Assembly: GCA_030631725.1 (NCBI GenBank)
Contig: DAOVKO010000114.1
Span: forward strand, 1-6,794
DNA length: 6,794 nt
Source: Actinomycetes bacterium
Lineage (GTDB): Bacteria > Planctomycetota > Phycisphaerae > JAACET01
Direction: 5' to 3'
In this document: positions 1 to 6,573 of the stretch, piece after piece
Numbering within the stretch: the stretch's first letter is position 1
Layout of the letters: the number at the start of each line of letters is the position of its first letter
The notes under the pieces: model-generated
Database searches by the model: none
Seen by the model: the letters and a program-made list of their open reading frames with translations, nothing else
Told to the model about the DNA's origin: nothing
Translations under genes and position numbers: made by a program

Positions 1-402
1 CTCGGCCTGGTCATCTGTGCTCATCCCTTCAAGAAACAGGTCAGTCGCCTCATCCGTCAGCTCGGTCAGTTTCTCGATACCGTCATAATCAAACAGGCCC
101 CAATCTTCGCGTTTTTGCATCAGTCGCATCAGTCGTGACCGGGCCAGTTCCAGATTCAGATTATAAGGCTCGTCCCGTTCCTCCAGACGGGTAGTGTTCA
201 TCATGAACTGCCCTATGCCGTCCACCGGCCAAAGCAGGCTCAGCCCTGCCAACCCCGGGCTGTGTTTGCTGCATTGCAGCAGATTATCACTATAGACGAT
301 TTCTGCCGGAGCAGGTATGTCGTCTTGCCCGAAAAGGTACGCCCCACGCAGCAGCAGCCTCTTGGGACGTCGGCCTTTGATGTGCACCTCAAAGCTGAGC
401 AT
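1..402 (-). CDS. GH10-type endo-1,4-beta-xylanase-like protein, N-terminal part (cut by left edge)
   Basis: The minus strand is open from an in-frame TGA at 421-423 to the window edge, and the only ATG near its start is at 402. That gives 134 residues beginning MLSFEVHIKGRRPKR. A GGAG lies about 12 bases upstream of the ATG, a slightly long spacing. The stretches LRGAYLFGQDDIPAP, LLWPVDGIGQ, TTRLEERDEPYNLNLELAR and QKREDWGLFDY (roughly residues 17-115) match, from memory, the N-terminal domain that precedes the GH10 barrel in many planctomycetal proteins annotated as endo-1,4-beta-xylanase. Such enzymes would cut beta-1,4-xylan chains, but the barrel and its two catalytic glutamates would lie beyond the window, so activity cannot be judged here. 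No signal peptide is seen. It is divergent from the M16 gene pair. The coding frame is firm; the family name rests on recognised motifs only. Confidence 0.65.
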   Translation of the reverse strand, partial: MLSFEVHIKGRRPKRLLLRGAYLFGQDDIPAPAEIVYSDNLLQCSKHSPGLAGLSLLWPVDGIGQFMMNTTRLEERDEPYNLNLELARSRLMRLMQKREDWGLFDYDGIEKLTELTDEATDLFLEGMSTDDQAE

Positions 403-508
403 CGCCTCGCTGATCTCCGATCAATCCCGCCAAAACTCGGTAAGAAAGGCTCCCATCTTTTCACATTCCCAAGACACATCCCTGGGAGCATCCCTCATTT
501 GTCCTGCT

Positions 509-536
509 ATTGTAGCTATTAGACCGACCGACTCAA
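509..536 (-). promoter_or_regulatory. Candidate sigma-70-type promoter for the leftward xylanase-like gene
   Basis: Reading the minus strand, TTGAGT (536-531) is followed after 16 bases by TACAAT (514-509). These match the consensus at 4 of 6 and 5 of 6 positions. Transcription would begin near 502 and leave a leader of about 100 bases before the ATG at 402. This is motif matching only, with no experimental support. Confidence 0.35.
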
Positions 537-605
537 GCCTAATCCATCTGCAACTCTTGCAATTTAGCATGGTGCCCCGTCGGTTCCGGTCGCACTCAAA
601 AGGGG

Positions 606-634
606 TGGATTATGCCTGCTACTCGGGTTACAAT
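606..634 (+). promoter_or_regulatory. Candidate promoter for the M16 peptidase operon
   Basis: TGGATT (606-611), a weak -35 match, is followed after 17 bases by TACAAT (629-634), a good -10 match. Transcription would start near 641, about 33 bases before the GTG start at 674. A ribosome binding site AGGA sits at 663-666. The -35 element is poor, so the call is tentative. Confidence 0.3.
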
Positions 635-673
635 GCCCCAACCACGGATTGATATCTTCAGTAGGAAGCGTTT

Positions 674-1912
674 GTGGACCCCAGCAGGATATATACCCAT
701 CAACTGGACAACGGCTTTGTTTTTGTAGCCGAACACATGGAGGCCGTCTCCTCGGCCTCCTTTACCTTTCTGCTGCCTGCCGGGGCCAAGCACGACCCTG
801 CCGATGGCCTGGGATCGGCCGCTGTCCTGCTCGACTGGCTCTTCCGCGGAGCCGGAAACCTGGATTCCCGCCAGCTCGACAGTCTTCTCGACGGTCTGGG
901 ATTGCATCGCGAAAGCTCCGTAGCCGCCGAGTACACCGTCCTCGGCGGAGCCCTCTTGGGCGACAACCTCCACCAGGCCCTCGACGCCTATGCCGATATC
1001 ATCCGTCGCCCCCATCTGCCCGCCGAGCAGTTCGACCTCTCCCGTCAGCTTGTCCTCCAGCAGTTGGCCAGCCAGGACGACGATCCCCGCAGCAAGCTCA
1101 TGGTCGAGCTTCGCAAACGCCACTTTCCCGAGCCGCTCGGCCGAAATCCCCTCGGGGTTCCAGACCAGTTATCATCCTTGCGGAGTTCCACGGTGGCCGA
1201 TCTTCACCAAGAATCCTATCTTCCCGACCGAGCCATCCTGGCCGTAGCCGGCAGCTTCGATTGGCCCAAGCTCCGTGAAAAAGTTTCTTCCCTCTTTGCC
1301 GGCTGGTCAGGTCAGCCCTCCCCCGAGCCGGACCTCGGCGCAGCCGGGCCCAAAACTGACCACATCGATCAGCAAACGGCCCAGACCCAGATCGGCATTG
1401 CCTACGATTCAGTCCCGCCAACTCATCCGGGCTATTACCAGGCCTGCTTGGCCGTAGCCGTCCTTTCCGGGGGAATGAGCGGGCGGCTCTTCACCGAGGT
1501 CCGAGAGAAGCGAGGCCTGTGTTATCACGTTGCCGCCAGGCACCGCGTGCTCAAGGGACGCGGCACGGTGCTCTGTTATGCCGGCACTGCTGCCGAGCGA
1601 GCCCAGCAAACCCTCGAAGTCACCCTCGCCGAGCTCAAGCGTCTGCCCGAAGGTATCACCCAGGCCGAGCTCGGCCGGGCCAAGATCGGCCTCAAGGCCA
1701 GCCTTATCATGCAGGGCGAATCCACCACTGCTCGCTCGGCGTCTGCTGCCGCTGATTATTATCATCTTGCCCGGGTTCGCTCTCTCGATGAGATTAGCGA
1801 CGCCATCGACGCCGTCCGCGTTGCCGACCTGCTCGATCATCTACAGCAGTTCCCTCCAACTGACTTTACTATTCTCTCCCTGGGCAGCAAAAAACTGGAG
1901 GTTCCATGCTGA
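674..1912 (+). CDS. M16 peptidase family protein, non-zinc-binding (R/Y) subunit
   Basis: 412 residues, the usual size of a single M16B subunit, with two M16 halves. The start is GTG at 674; AGGA at 663-666 is 7 bases upstream. At the place where active M16 enzymes carry HxxEH, this protein reads GLGSAAVLLDWLFRG (residues 45-59), so the expected H, E and H become A50, L53 and D54. The third zinc ligand region reads VLQQLASQDDD, with Q129-Q130 instead of glutamates. It therefore should not bind catalytic zinc. The C-terminal half does keep the canonical SGRLFTEVREKRGLCY, with R271 and Y284 forming the R/Y pair that helps position substrate in this family. Known heterodimeric M16B proteases combine one R/Y subunit with one zinc subunit, and the next gene, overlapping by 7 bases, supplies the latter. 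No signal peptide is visible, so a cytoplasmic location is inferred. The natural substrate is unknown. Confidence 0.93.
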   Translation: MDPSRIYTHQLDNGFVFVAEHMEAVSSASFTFLLPAGAKHDPADGLGSAAVLLDWLFRGAGNLDSRQLDSLLDGLGLHRESSVAAEYTVLGGALLGDNLHQALDAYADIIRRPHLPAEQFDLSRQLVLQQLASQDDDPRSKLMVELRKRHFPEPLGRNPLGVPDQLSSLRSSTVADLHQESYLPDRAILAVAGSFDWPKLREKVSSLFAGWSGQPSPEPDLGAAGPKTDHIDQQTAQTQIGIAYDSVPPTHPGYYQACLAVAVLSGGMSGRLFTEVREKRGLCYHVAARHRVLKGRGTVLCYAGTAAERAQQTLEVTLAELKRLPEGITQAELGRAKIGLKASLIMQGESTTARSASAAADYYHLARVRSLDEISDAIDAVRVADLLDHLQQFPPTDFTILSLGSKKLEVPC

Positions 1913-3138
1913 AGTTTCACCAGGCCAAGCTAGACAACGGCCTGCAAGTCGTCGCCGAATCCTCCGATACCGCCCGCTCCGTGGCCTTCGGGTTCTTCAT
2001 CCGCACCGGTGGCCGGGACGAACTCACTCCGGAAATCGGCCTGAGCCATTTTCTCGAACATATGATGTTCAAAGGAACCGACCGCCGCAGTGCCCACGAC
2101 GTCAACCGTGAGTTTGACGAAATGGGCGCCAAGTACAATGCCTTCACCTCCAACGAAAACACCGTTTATTACGGAAACGTTCTGCCGGAGTTCCTGCCTC
2201 GCTTGGCCGACCTTTTAGCAGACATGATGCGTCCTTCCTTGCGGCAGGAAGATTTCGACATGGAGAAAAAGGTCATCCTGGAGGAGATGGCCATGTACGA
2301 AGATTTGCCGCAGCACGATTTGGCCGACAAGGCCCTCAAAACTCATTTCGGCGAGCACGCCCTGGGCAACCCGGTCATTGGCACCAAGCAGAGCATTACC
2401 GAGCTAACCTCAGTCCAGATGCACGACTATTTCAGCAGACGCTACGCCGCCGGCAATATGCTCGCCGTCGCTGCCGGGGCCTTGGATTTCGGCCAATTCG
2501 TCGATTTGATTTCCGAACGCTGCAGCCAATGGGACAAGCTCGCGGCCCGACGCGAGCTCATGCCAGCAAAACCCTCTCTGGGCACTCAGACTTTCCAGAA
2601 GACCACCCTTACTCGCCAACACTTGCTTCTTCTCTCCCCTGCTCCCAGTGCCCAGGCCCCGGACCGATTTGCCGCAGCCATATTAGCCAACACCGTCGGC
2701 GACGAGACCGGCAGTCGGTATTTCTGGGCCCTGGTCGAGCCCGCCCTGGCCGATGTGGCCTGTTGCGCTTATCAACCGCTCGACGGTGCCGGGATGTTCA
2801 TGAGTTATTTCTGCTGCGATCCGGATCAGGCCGAGAAGGTCGTCAAGATAGCCCGCGCAGAGCTGACCCGCCTCGTCCAGGATGGCATTACTTCCGACGA
2901 GCTCACCCGTTCAGCCAACAAAACCGCCTCAGCTCTTACCCTCAGCTCGGAGGTCCCCATGGGCCGCTTCGTCTCTCTGGGAATGAACTGGCAATACCTG
3001 CAGCAGTATCGCAGCCTGGCTGCGGATTTGGATTCCATTCGCGCCGTAACCGCCGATCAGGTCAATAGATTAGCTCGCGAACTCACTATCAACCGCACCA
3101 CCACCGTCGCCCTCGGCCCCCTCGAAAAAGTCGTTTAG
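1906..3138 (+). CDS. M16 zinc metallopeptidase, catalytic subunit
   Basis: 410 residues starting at ATG 1906 within the overlap ATGCTGA shared with the upstream stop. GGAGG at 1897-1901 provides the ribosome binding site inside the upstream gene, so translation is probably coupled. The inverted zinc motif HFLEH is at residues 48-52 (H48, E51 as catalytic base, H52). E127 in VILEEMAMYED lies exactly 74 residues after H52, the classical spacing for the third ligand. Residues 74-91, GAKYNAFTSNENTVYYGN, are also typical of the family. In the C-terminal half the REKRGLxY signature is absent: the aligned stretch is GSRYFWALVEPALADV, with R271 kept but V284 in place of tyrosine. This complements the upstream protein, which has the R/Y pair and no zinc site. 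The two likely form one heterodimeric peptidase degrading peptides or small proteins in the cytoplasm. No signal peptide is seen. Confidence 0.95.
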   Translation: MLKFHQAKLDNGLQVVAESSDTARSVAFGFFIRTGGRDELTPEIGLSHFLEHMMFKGTDRRSAHDVNREFDEMGAKYNAFTSNENTVYYGNVLPEFLPRLADLLADMMRPSLRQEDFDMEKKVILEEMAMYEDLPQHDLADKALKTHFGEHALGNPVIGTKQSITELTSVQMHDYFSRRYAAGNMLAVAAGALDFGQFVDLISERCSQWDKLAARRELMPAKPSLGTQTFQKTTLTRQHLLLLSPAPSAQAPDRFAAAILANTVGDETGSRYFWALVEPALADVACCAYQPLDGAGMFMSYFCCDPDQAEKVVKIARAELTRLVQDGITSDELTRSANKTASALTLSSEVPMGRFVSLGMNWQYLQQYRSLAADLDSIRAVTADQVNRLARELTINRTTTVALGPLEKVV

Positions 3139-3160
3139 CTATTGGCCTGTCGGCTCTAAT

Positions 3161-3166
3161 GGAGGA
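3161..3166 (+). promoter_or_regulatory. Strong ribosome binding site
   Basis: GGAGGA lies 8 bases before the ATG at 3175 in the 36-base gap after the second M16 gene. It fixes the start of the membrane-anchored metallopeptidase and makes the internal methionines at residues 11 and 15 less likely starts. Confidence 0.8.
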
Positions 3167-3174
3167 GATTCACC

Positions 3175-4875
3175 ATGCTCGAGGGGAAACGCAGCAAGCG
3201 GACCATGGCTCTTCGCATGACAGCAGCCGCCTACGGCCTGGCCGTGGCAGTTGTCTTTGCCGTGGTCGGCACGATTCACCTGGAAAGCAAGGCTACAGTG
3301 GAGGGCCAGATCAATCGCAGCTACGAAGTAAGCCTGCCGGAAGGTTGGGAGCGGTATCTCTCCGTCGGAAAGCTTACCGTGATCGGTGAACCATTCTACG
3401 GCATTCGCCATAAGTCTTTCGGATTGTGCCCGGTGCTTCGCGTGCAATGGTCGTTGGAGAATCTCTCGTCAGAGCCACTGTATTTCAAGATGAACTACAG
3501 GGGCAAAAACCCAGCCGGTCCAGGAGGGACAGGCTTCGGAGTGGGCTACGTCCTTGACGCGCATGAGTGTCGCACCATCGAGGACATCGTGCCTGTCTTC
3601 TCAGCGAAGGTGGCCGCACCCTTGAAAATCTACCTGATCAAGTTATGGACGCCGAAAGAGAGACTGGAACCCACAGAAAGGCATGTGGGGGTCACTATTG
3701 GGCCGTTGAAGGCAACTGGACTATTGACTAATGACCTGATAGCCGGGAATGAGAGAAACACTCATTTCAACATCAAACAGGTCCAATTGACCCATTCCAA
3801 AGCGAAAGGCAATATGCTGAAGGCTACCGTGAGCAATAAGACTAACGACGAACTCCAATTGGCTGTCCAAGTGGCTGTTGGCGATCCCGCCAAAGCCGAC
3901 TTTGCCCAAGTAGAGAGCCTATTGATGAAGAGCAAGGGCTCCTTTACCGAAGCAACCGTAACAATCAACCCCCATCGTGATACCACTATTAACGTGCCAT
4001 ATACAGTGCCTTCCGACGCCGGTTCGAACCCGCTACTGGCGTTCAGGCTTTTCGAGCTAACAGAGACGCTCGCGCCAGCCCTGATCAAGTCTTTGAGCCT
4101 GACTGAGCGTGACATGCGACATTATCGCAGTACTCGACTCGTATATTGGGGCCGGTTCGACTTGCTCAAGGCTGCTGACAAAGGTCTAGCATCGCTTCCT
4201 AGTTACGTCCCAGTTGAGGAGCGTGCCAAACTTACTGGCGAAAAACGCTCGAAACATTTGGTGTTTCGATATCGCCCGAACTCCTACGCGGCGCGAAACA
4301 TAAACGAAGCCATCAAAAACCGCGAGGAGGCCTACGACAAACTGAGCTCCACGCTACGGATGGAGCTCCCCAGGACAGTTAGGATTGATCTGTATCCGGA
4401 CATGGAGTCTAAGGCGCTTGGTAGCGGAACTAAATGGACTCCCGCCAATACGGTCACTGGCACGCACATCGCCGAGGTATGCAATGAAGGATATCAGTGC
4501 GACCCCTACCACGAACTGGCTCACATCTTTTCGTTCCACTTTGGTGGTGCCACCGGCGGCCTCTGCGAGGCCTTTGCTGTTTACTTTGAGCCAAACAACA
4601 TGACTGTGGATGCCTGCAGGGAGAGAGTGCTAAGCGAGCTCAGCGAAGGCAAACTGCAGCCTTTGCGTGAAATACTGCGTACGGAGGGGACCACTAACGC
4701 TAACGTGCTGCTCGTTCACTATCTGCTCAATCGCGATCTCAACAAGTTCAAGAATCTTTACGTCGCCACTACGCGAGCCAAAGACATGGAAGAGCTGGAA
4801 AAAGCCATACACGAAATCTACGGAACGGACACGGAGGGGCTGGAACAACAGTGGCTTGATTGGCTGAGGAAATAG
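3175..4875 (+). CDS. Membrane-anchored gluzincin-type metallopeptidase (HELAH) with unrecognised N-terminal domain
   Basis: 566 residues. A basic start (KRSKR at 5-9) followed by a hydrophobic stretch at about 16-34 looks like an uncleaved signal anchor placing the rest outside the cytoplasmic membrane. Residues about 45-300 are beta-rich in appearance and I do not recognise them. From about residue 360 (KHLVFRYRPNSYAARNI) the protein resembles peptidase MA-like gluzincin domains, including LPRTVRIDLYPDMES. HELAH at 446-450 provides two zinc histidines and the catalytic E447. LCEAFAVYF supplies E465 as the probable third ligand, analogous to the NEGLAxY motif of the group. Cysteines 436, 442 and 464 flank the site and could pair if exported. 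It may be read through from the M16 operon, but its wobble positions are visibly less GC-rich than those of the M16 genes, which hints at a different history. Substrate unknown. Confidence 0.85.
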   Translation: MLEGKRSKRTMALRMTAAAYGLAVAVVFAVVGTIHLESKATVEGQINRSYEVSLPEGWERYLSVGKLTVIGEPFYGIRHKSFGLCPVLRVQWSLENLSSEPLYFKMNYRGKNPAGPGGTGFGVGYVLDAHECRTIEDIVPVFSAKVAAPLKIYLIKLWTPKERLEPTERHVGVTIGPLKATGLLTNDLIAGNERNTHFNIKQVQLTHSKAKGNMLKATVSNKTNDELQLAVQVAVGDPAKADFAQVESLLMKSKGSFTEATVTINPHRDTTINVPYTVPSDAGSNPLLAFRLFELTETLAPALIKSLSLTERDMRHYRSTRLVYWGRFDLLKAADKGLASLPSYVPVEERAKLTGEKRSKHLVFRYRPNSYAARNINEAIKNREEAYDKLSSTLRMELPRTVRIDLYPDMESKALGSGTKWTPANTVTGTHIAEVCNEGYQCDPYHELAHIFSFHFGGATGGLCEAFAVYFEPNNMTVDACRERVLSELSEGKLQPLREILRTEGTTNANVLLVHYLLNRDLNKFKNLYVATTRAKDMEELEKAIHEIYGTDTEGLEQQWLDWLRK

Positions 4876-5022
4876 TAGCCGCAAAGTAAGAGCCTTTCAG
4901 AACGACCTCTACAACAAGTACGGGTTTGGTTAGGAGCGAGGGGTCTGCACCTTCCTGCAGATTCGGGCCCGGCTGAATTGAGCAAAGCATCCCCCTAGCC
5001 AGTCAAAGGTCAATAGCTTTTT
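4876..5022. other. Intergenic stretch without a recognisable gene
   Basis: This stretch separates the metallopeptidase stop from the dehydrogenase remnant. A short inverted repeat, TCTGCA (4944-4949) with TGCAGA (4956-4961), has no T-run after it. A run of six T at 5018-5023 has no convincing stem before it. I see no strong terminator, promoter or RNA gene here. Together with the remnants that follow, it reads as decaying DNA. Confidence 0.5.
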
Positions 5023-5175
5023 TCAGGAATCCATCCTTAGCAGCAGCTTAATACTCTCTGGCTCGGCGGCAAATTTCAAGGCTTCCTCGACCTGCTCAAG
5101 CGGGAAAGTCCGACTGATCAGCCCAGATGTGTCGATCTGGCCTTTACAGAGGCTCTCGATGGCATCACTTAAGGT
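5023..5175 (-). pseudogene. C-terminal remnant of a zinc-type medium-chain alcohol dehydrogenase
   Basis: On the minus strand, from about 5175 to the TGA at 5025-5023, the reading frame encodes roughly 50 residues: TLSDAIESLCKGQIDTSG, LISRTFPLEQVEEALKFA, then AEPESIKLLLRMDS. The pattern I-D-T-S-x-L-I-S-x-T-F-P-L-E-x-V-E-E-A-L-x-F-A is the standard C-terminal tail of medium-chain dehydrogenases, after the nucleotide-binding fold. The frame meets a stop (TAG, 5193-5191) just upstream, and no start codon or ribosome binding site is available, so the catalytic domain, zinc ligands and Rossmann fold are all missing. The missing N-terminal part would lie to the right, where a propeller gene on the other strand now stands. 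Its good preservation suggests recent loss. No function is expected. Confidence 0.8.
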
Positions 5176-5193
5176 ACCGCAGCGGCACGTCTA
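5173..5193. other. Junction where two truncated genes meet
   Basis: The recognisable dehydrogenase tail (minus strand) ends and the propeller coding sequence (plus strand) begins within this short interval, which starts with the palindrome GGTACC (5173-5178). The exact breakpoint cannot be fixed without intact homologues of both genes. No terminal inverted repeats or insertion sequence remnants are visible at the joint. Confidence 0.6.
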
Positions 5194-5898
5194 GTGGACA
5201 ACCCCGTGGTCAGATATCCAGACTGGTCACCGGATGGAGAATCTCTCGTGTACGCCACAGCTTATTACTTTTCAGAAGGCGGCGGGGACGGTCTAGCCCT
5301 TGGCGAGATTCGCGGGAGGCAGGTACGTAATGAGGAAGGTAGCCTGCTGGAGAAGTTCTCTGAGCCCAAAAGCGTGGCTGGAATCCTGTTTGATCAATTT
5401 GGTACCAGGATTCGTTGTCTGCGCGATGGACGCATTCTTTTCTCAGCCTATGAGATCCACTTGCCGACAACAGGGGCGGATATGCCTAGTCGTCTTTCAT
5501 TGTTTGCTGTTGACCCTGCGAAACAACCGACCGTAATACGTATTCTCCCTCGCGGGGCGGAACTGGAAGTAGCAGATATGGTCAATCTCTTCGAAGTTAG
5601 CCCGGATGAGACCAGGCTAGCTATTGTTGGTGCTAAAAGACAAGTTACGGTCCTGACCCTGGCCACCGGCCAGGTATTGACCGTTCAACCGGACGAGGAA
5701 CCAAGAAGAGGAATTGGTGAAACCAAAATCCGAACAATACCCAAGTGGAGATCAGCCAACGAATTGTGTTTTGCGGTTCCACCCGGATCGAAGTACGGCT
5801 CCCCCAACCGAGCAGAGGTTGTCTTATGGTCGCCAGATGGATACAGATGCATAAGCAAAGATTGGCCGGATTCTCTTACGTCTATCCTGCGTGACTAG
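5173..5898 (+). pseudogene. 5'-truncated TolB/WD40-like beta-propeller protein
   Basis: The frame is open from just after an in-frame TAA at 5170-5172 to the TAG at 5896-5898. A GTG at 5194 would give 234 residues, but no ribosome binding site precedes it. Propeller-like sequence is already under way at that point: AARLVDNPVVRYPDWSPDGE, where PDWSPDGxxLVYA is a TolB/WD40-type blade motif. Further blade-like pieces are LRDGRILFSAY, SPDETRLAIVGAKRQVTVLT and VVLWSPDGYRCISKDWPD near the C-terminus. A full propeller needs six or seven blades, and only about three or four are recognisable, so the N-terminal portion is lost. The remaining frame is intact with no internal stops, which suggests a recent event. 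Such proteins are often exported, but any signal peptide would be in the missing part. If the GTG at 5194 were used, a stub protein could still be made, but I consider that unlikely. Confidence 0.7.
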
Positions 5899-5925
5899 TT
5901 CCCTGACAGTTTGGGGGCAGTGGCC

Positions 5926-6399
5926 TTAGGAAGATGATCCTGGTTTGTCGGAAGACTGAGTGGGCAGGCCCAGCTTGGCTCGAATCATGGCGTAGAGCTC
6001 ATCAAAAAAGTCCAGGTTGTATTCATCCAGCTTCAGGGTGGCTGACTCACCCGACGATGTGCGGTACTTGATGTACAAGTAGCCCTTCTTGGCTAAGGCG
6101 CTGGTGTCGATGTCCTCGATCTGGTCCCAAGCGATAGGTGCTTGGCCGTTGATACTGATGCCGGTCTGCTCGTCGGCCTCGATACGGAATCGCAGAGCCC
6201 TTATGGCATAGAAAAGAGCGATAATACCCAGAACAGCCAAAACCGGAACAGCATAGAGGTTAAACTGGCGACTGGACTCCTTCATGCTCTCTTTGTACAA
6301 GGCGTCATACAAACACCAGAGGAGCAAACCAAAGCACAAGACGGTAGCGATGAAAAGTTTAACGACCCGTTCCTTGGTGGATTTGAGTATTAGGGCCAT
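5926..6399 (-). CDS. Small two-pass membrane protein with C-terminal PH-like domain, function unknown
   Basis: 157 residues with the start placed at ATG 6399 because AAGGA (6411-6407) lies 7 bases upstream. A longer version from GTG 6453 lacks a ribosome binding site and would overlap the end of the repeat element. Two hydrophobic segments are seen, at about 13-32 (VVKLFIATVLCFGLLLWCLY) and 48-66 (ending ALFYAI). A soluble region follows from about residue 70 to 145 (RFRIEADEQTGISINGQ, then PIAWDQIEDIDTSALAKKGY). Its alternating strands, a conserved-looking WDQIEDID and a final helix (FFDELYAMIRAKLG) recall bacterial PH-like domains, though this is a fold-style judgement and not a firm match. 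The tail is serine-rich (PGSSS). It is convergent with the propeller remnant and codirectional with moaC upstream, but the repeat element separates them. I do not know its role. Confidence 0.8.
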   Translation of the reverse strand: MALILKSTKERVVKLFIATVLCFGLLLWCLYDALYKESMKESSRQFNLYAVPVLAVLGIIALFYAIRALRFRIEADEQTGISINGQAPIAWDQIEDIDTSALAKKGYLYIKYRTSSGESATLKLDEYNLDFFDELYAMIRAKLGLPTQSSDKPGSSS

Positions 6400-6406
6400 G
6401 ATTGCA

Positions 6407-6411
6407 TCCTT
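6407..6411 (-). promoter_or_regulatory. Ribosome binding site deciding the start at 6399
   Basis: The minus strand reads AAGGA, then 7 bases, then ATG. This favours the 157-residue product over the 175-residue version that would begin at GTG 6453. Confidence 0.7.
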
Positions 6412-6492
6412 AGTATTGCCGGGCGAGTATTCCCACAGCAGGTCCAAGAGCACTAATTAGTTACTGTTGCGGAAAGCCGACATCGTTATGTC

Positions 6493-6535
6493 ACCCCTGC
6501 CCCGCATCAAGTGCGGGATAAACTCCAGCAGGGGT
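6493..6535. repeat. Nested palindrome inside the MITE-like element
   Basis: ACCCCTGC (6493-6500) pairs perfectly with GCAGGGGT (6528-6535). Directly inside it, CCCGCA (6501-6506) pairs with TGCGGG (6512-6517) around a 5-base loop. The two stems would stack in RNA or extrude as a branched hairpin in single-stranded DNA. Confidence 0.75.
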
Positions 6536-6544
6536 CCACGGTCT

Positions 6545-6573
6545 AAAAACTGGATTCCCGCCTTCGCGGGAAT
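6545..6573 (-). terminator. Terminator-like hairpin within the element, for leftward transcription
   Basis: ATTCCCGC (6554-6561) and GCGGGAAT (6566-6573) form a perfect 8-bp GC-rich stem with a 4-base loop. Read on the minus strand it is followed by CCAG and then five T (6549-6545). The hairpin lies about 60 bases past the moaC stop and before the next gene, so it could end moaC transcription. The 4-base gap before the T-run makes it weaker than an ideal terminator. The plus strand has no T-run after the hairpin. Confidence 0.45.

Noticed and set aside
596..1123. Long minus-strand open frame of 175 codons opposite the first M16 gene
   Set aside because: It is antisense to a clear M16 coding sequence and is explained by that gene's GC-biased third positions; no ribosome binding site or family motif.
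4894..4938. A short plus-strand reading ending AFQNDLYNKYGFG then TAG, resembling a natural protein end
   Set aside because: Only about 20 codons are open and nothing recognisable precedes it; it could be a remnant, but chance cannot be excluded.
4944..4961. Possible terminator hairpin TCTGCA-ccttcc-TGCAGA after the metallopeptidase gene
   Set aside because: The stem is only 6 bp and no T-run follows it.
5018..5023. Run of six T that might mark a terminator for rightward transcription
   Set aside because: No stable inverted repeat lies immediately before it.
5173..5178. GGTACC (a KpnI site) at the gene junction, suggesting a cloning artefact
   Set aside because: A single 6-bp palindrome is expected by chance at this scale and no vector-like sequence flanks it.
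6142..6393. Plus-strand open frame of 83 codons opposite the small membrane protein
   Set aside because: The minus-strand frame has a good ribosome binding site, two membrane segments and a plausible soluble domain; the plus frame has none of these.
6400..6453. Extension of the small membrane protein to a GTG at 6453
   Set aside because: No ribosome binding site upstream of the GTG, whereas AAGGA sits 7 bases before the ATG at 6399.
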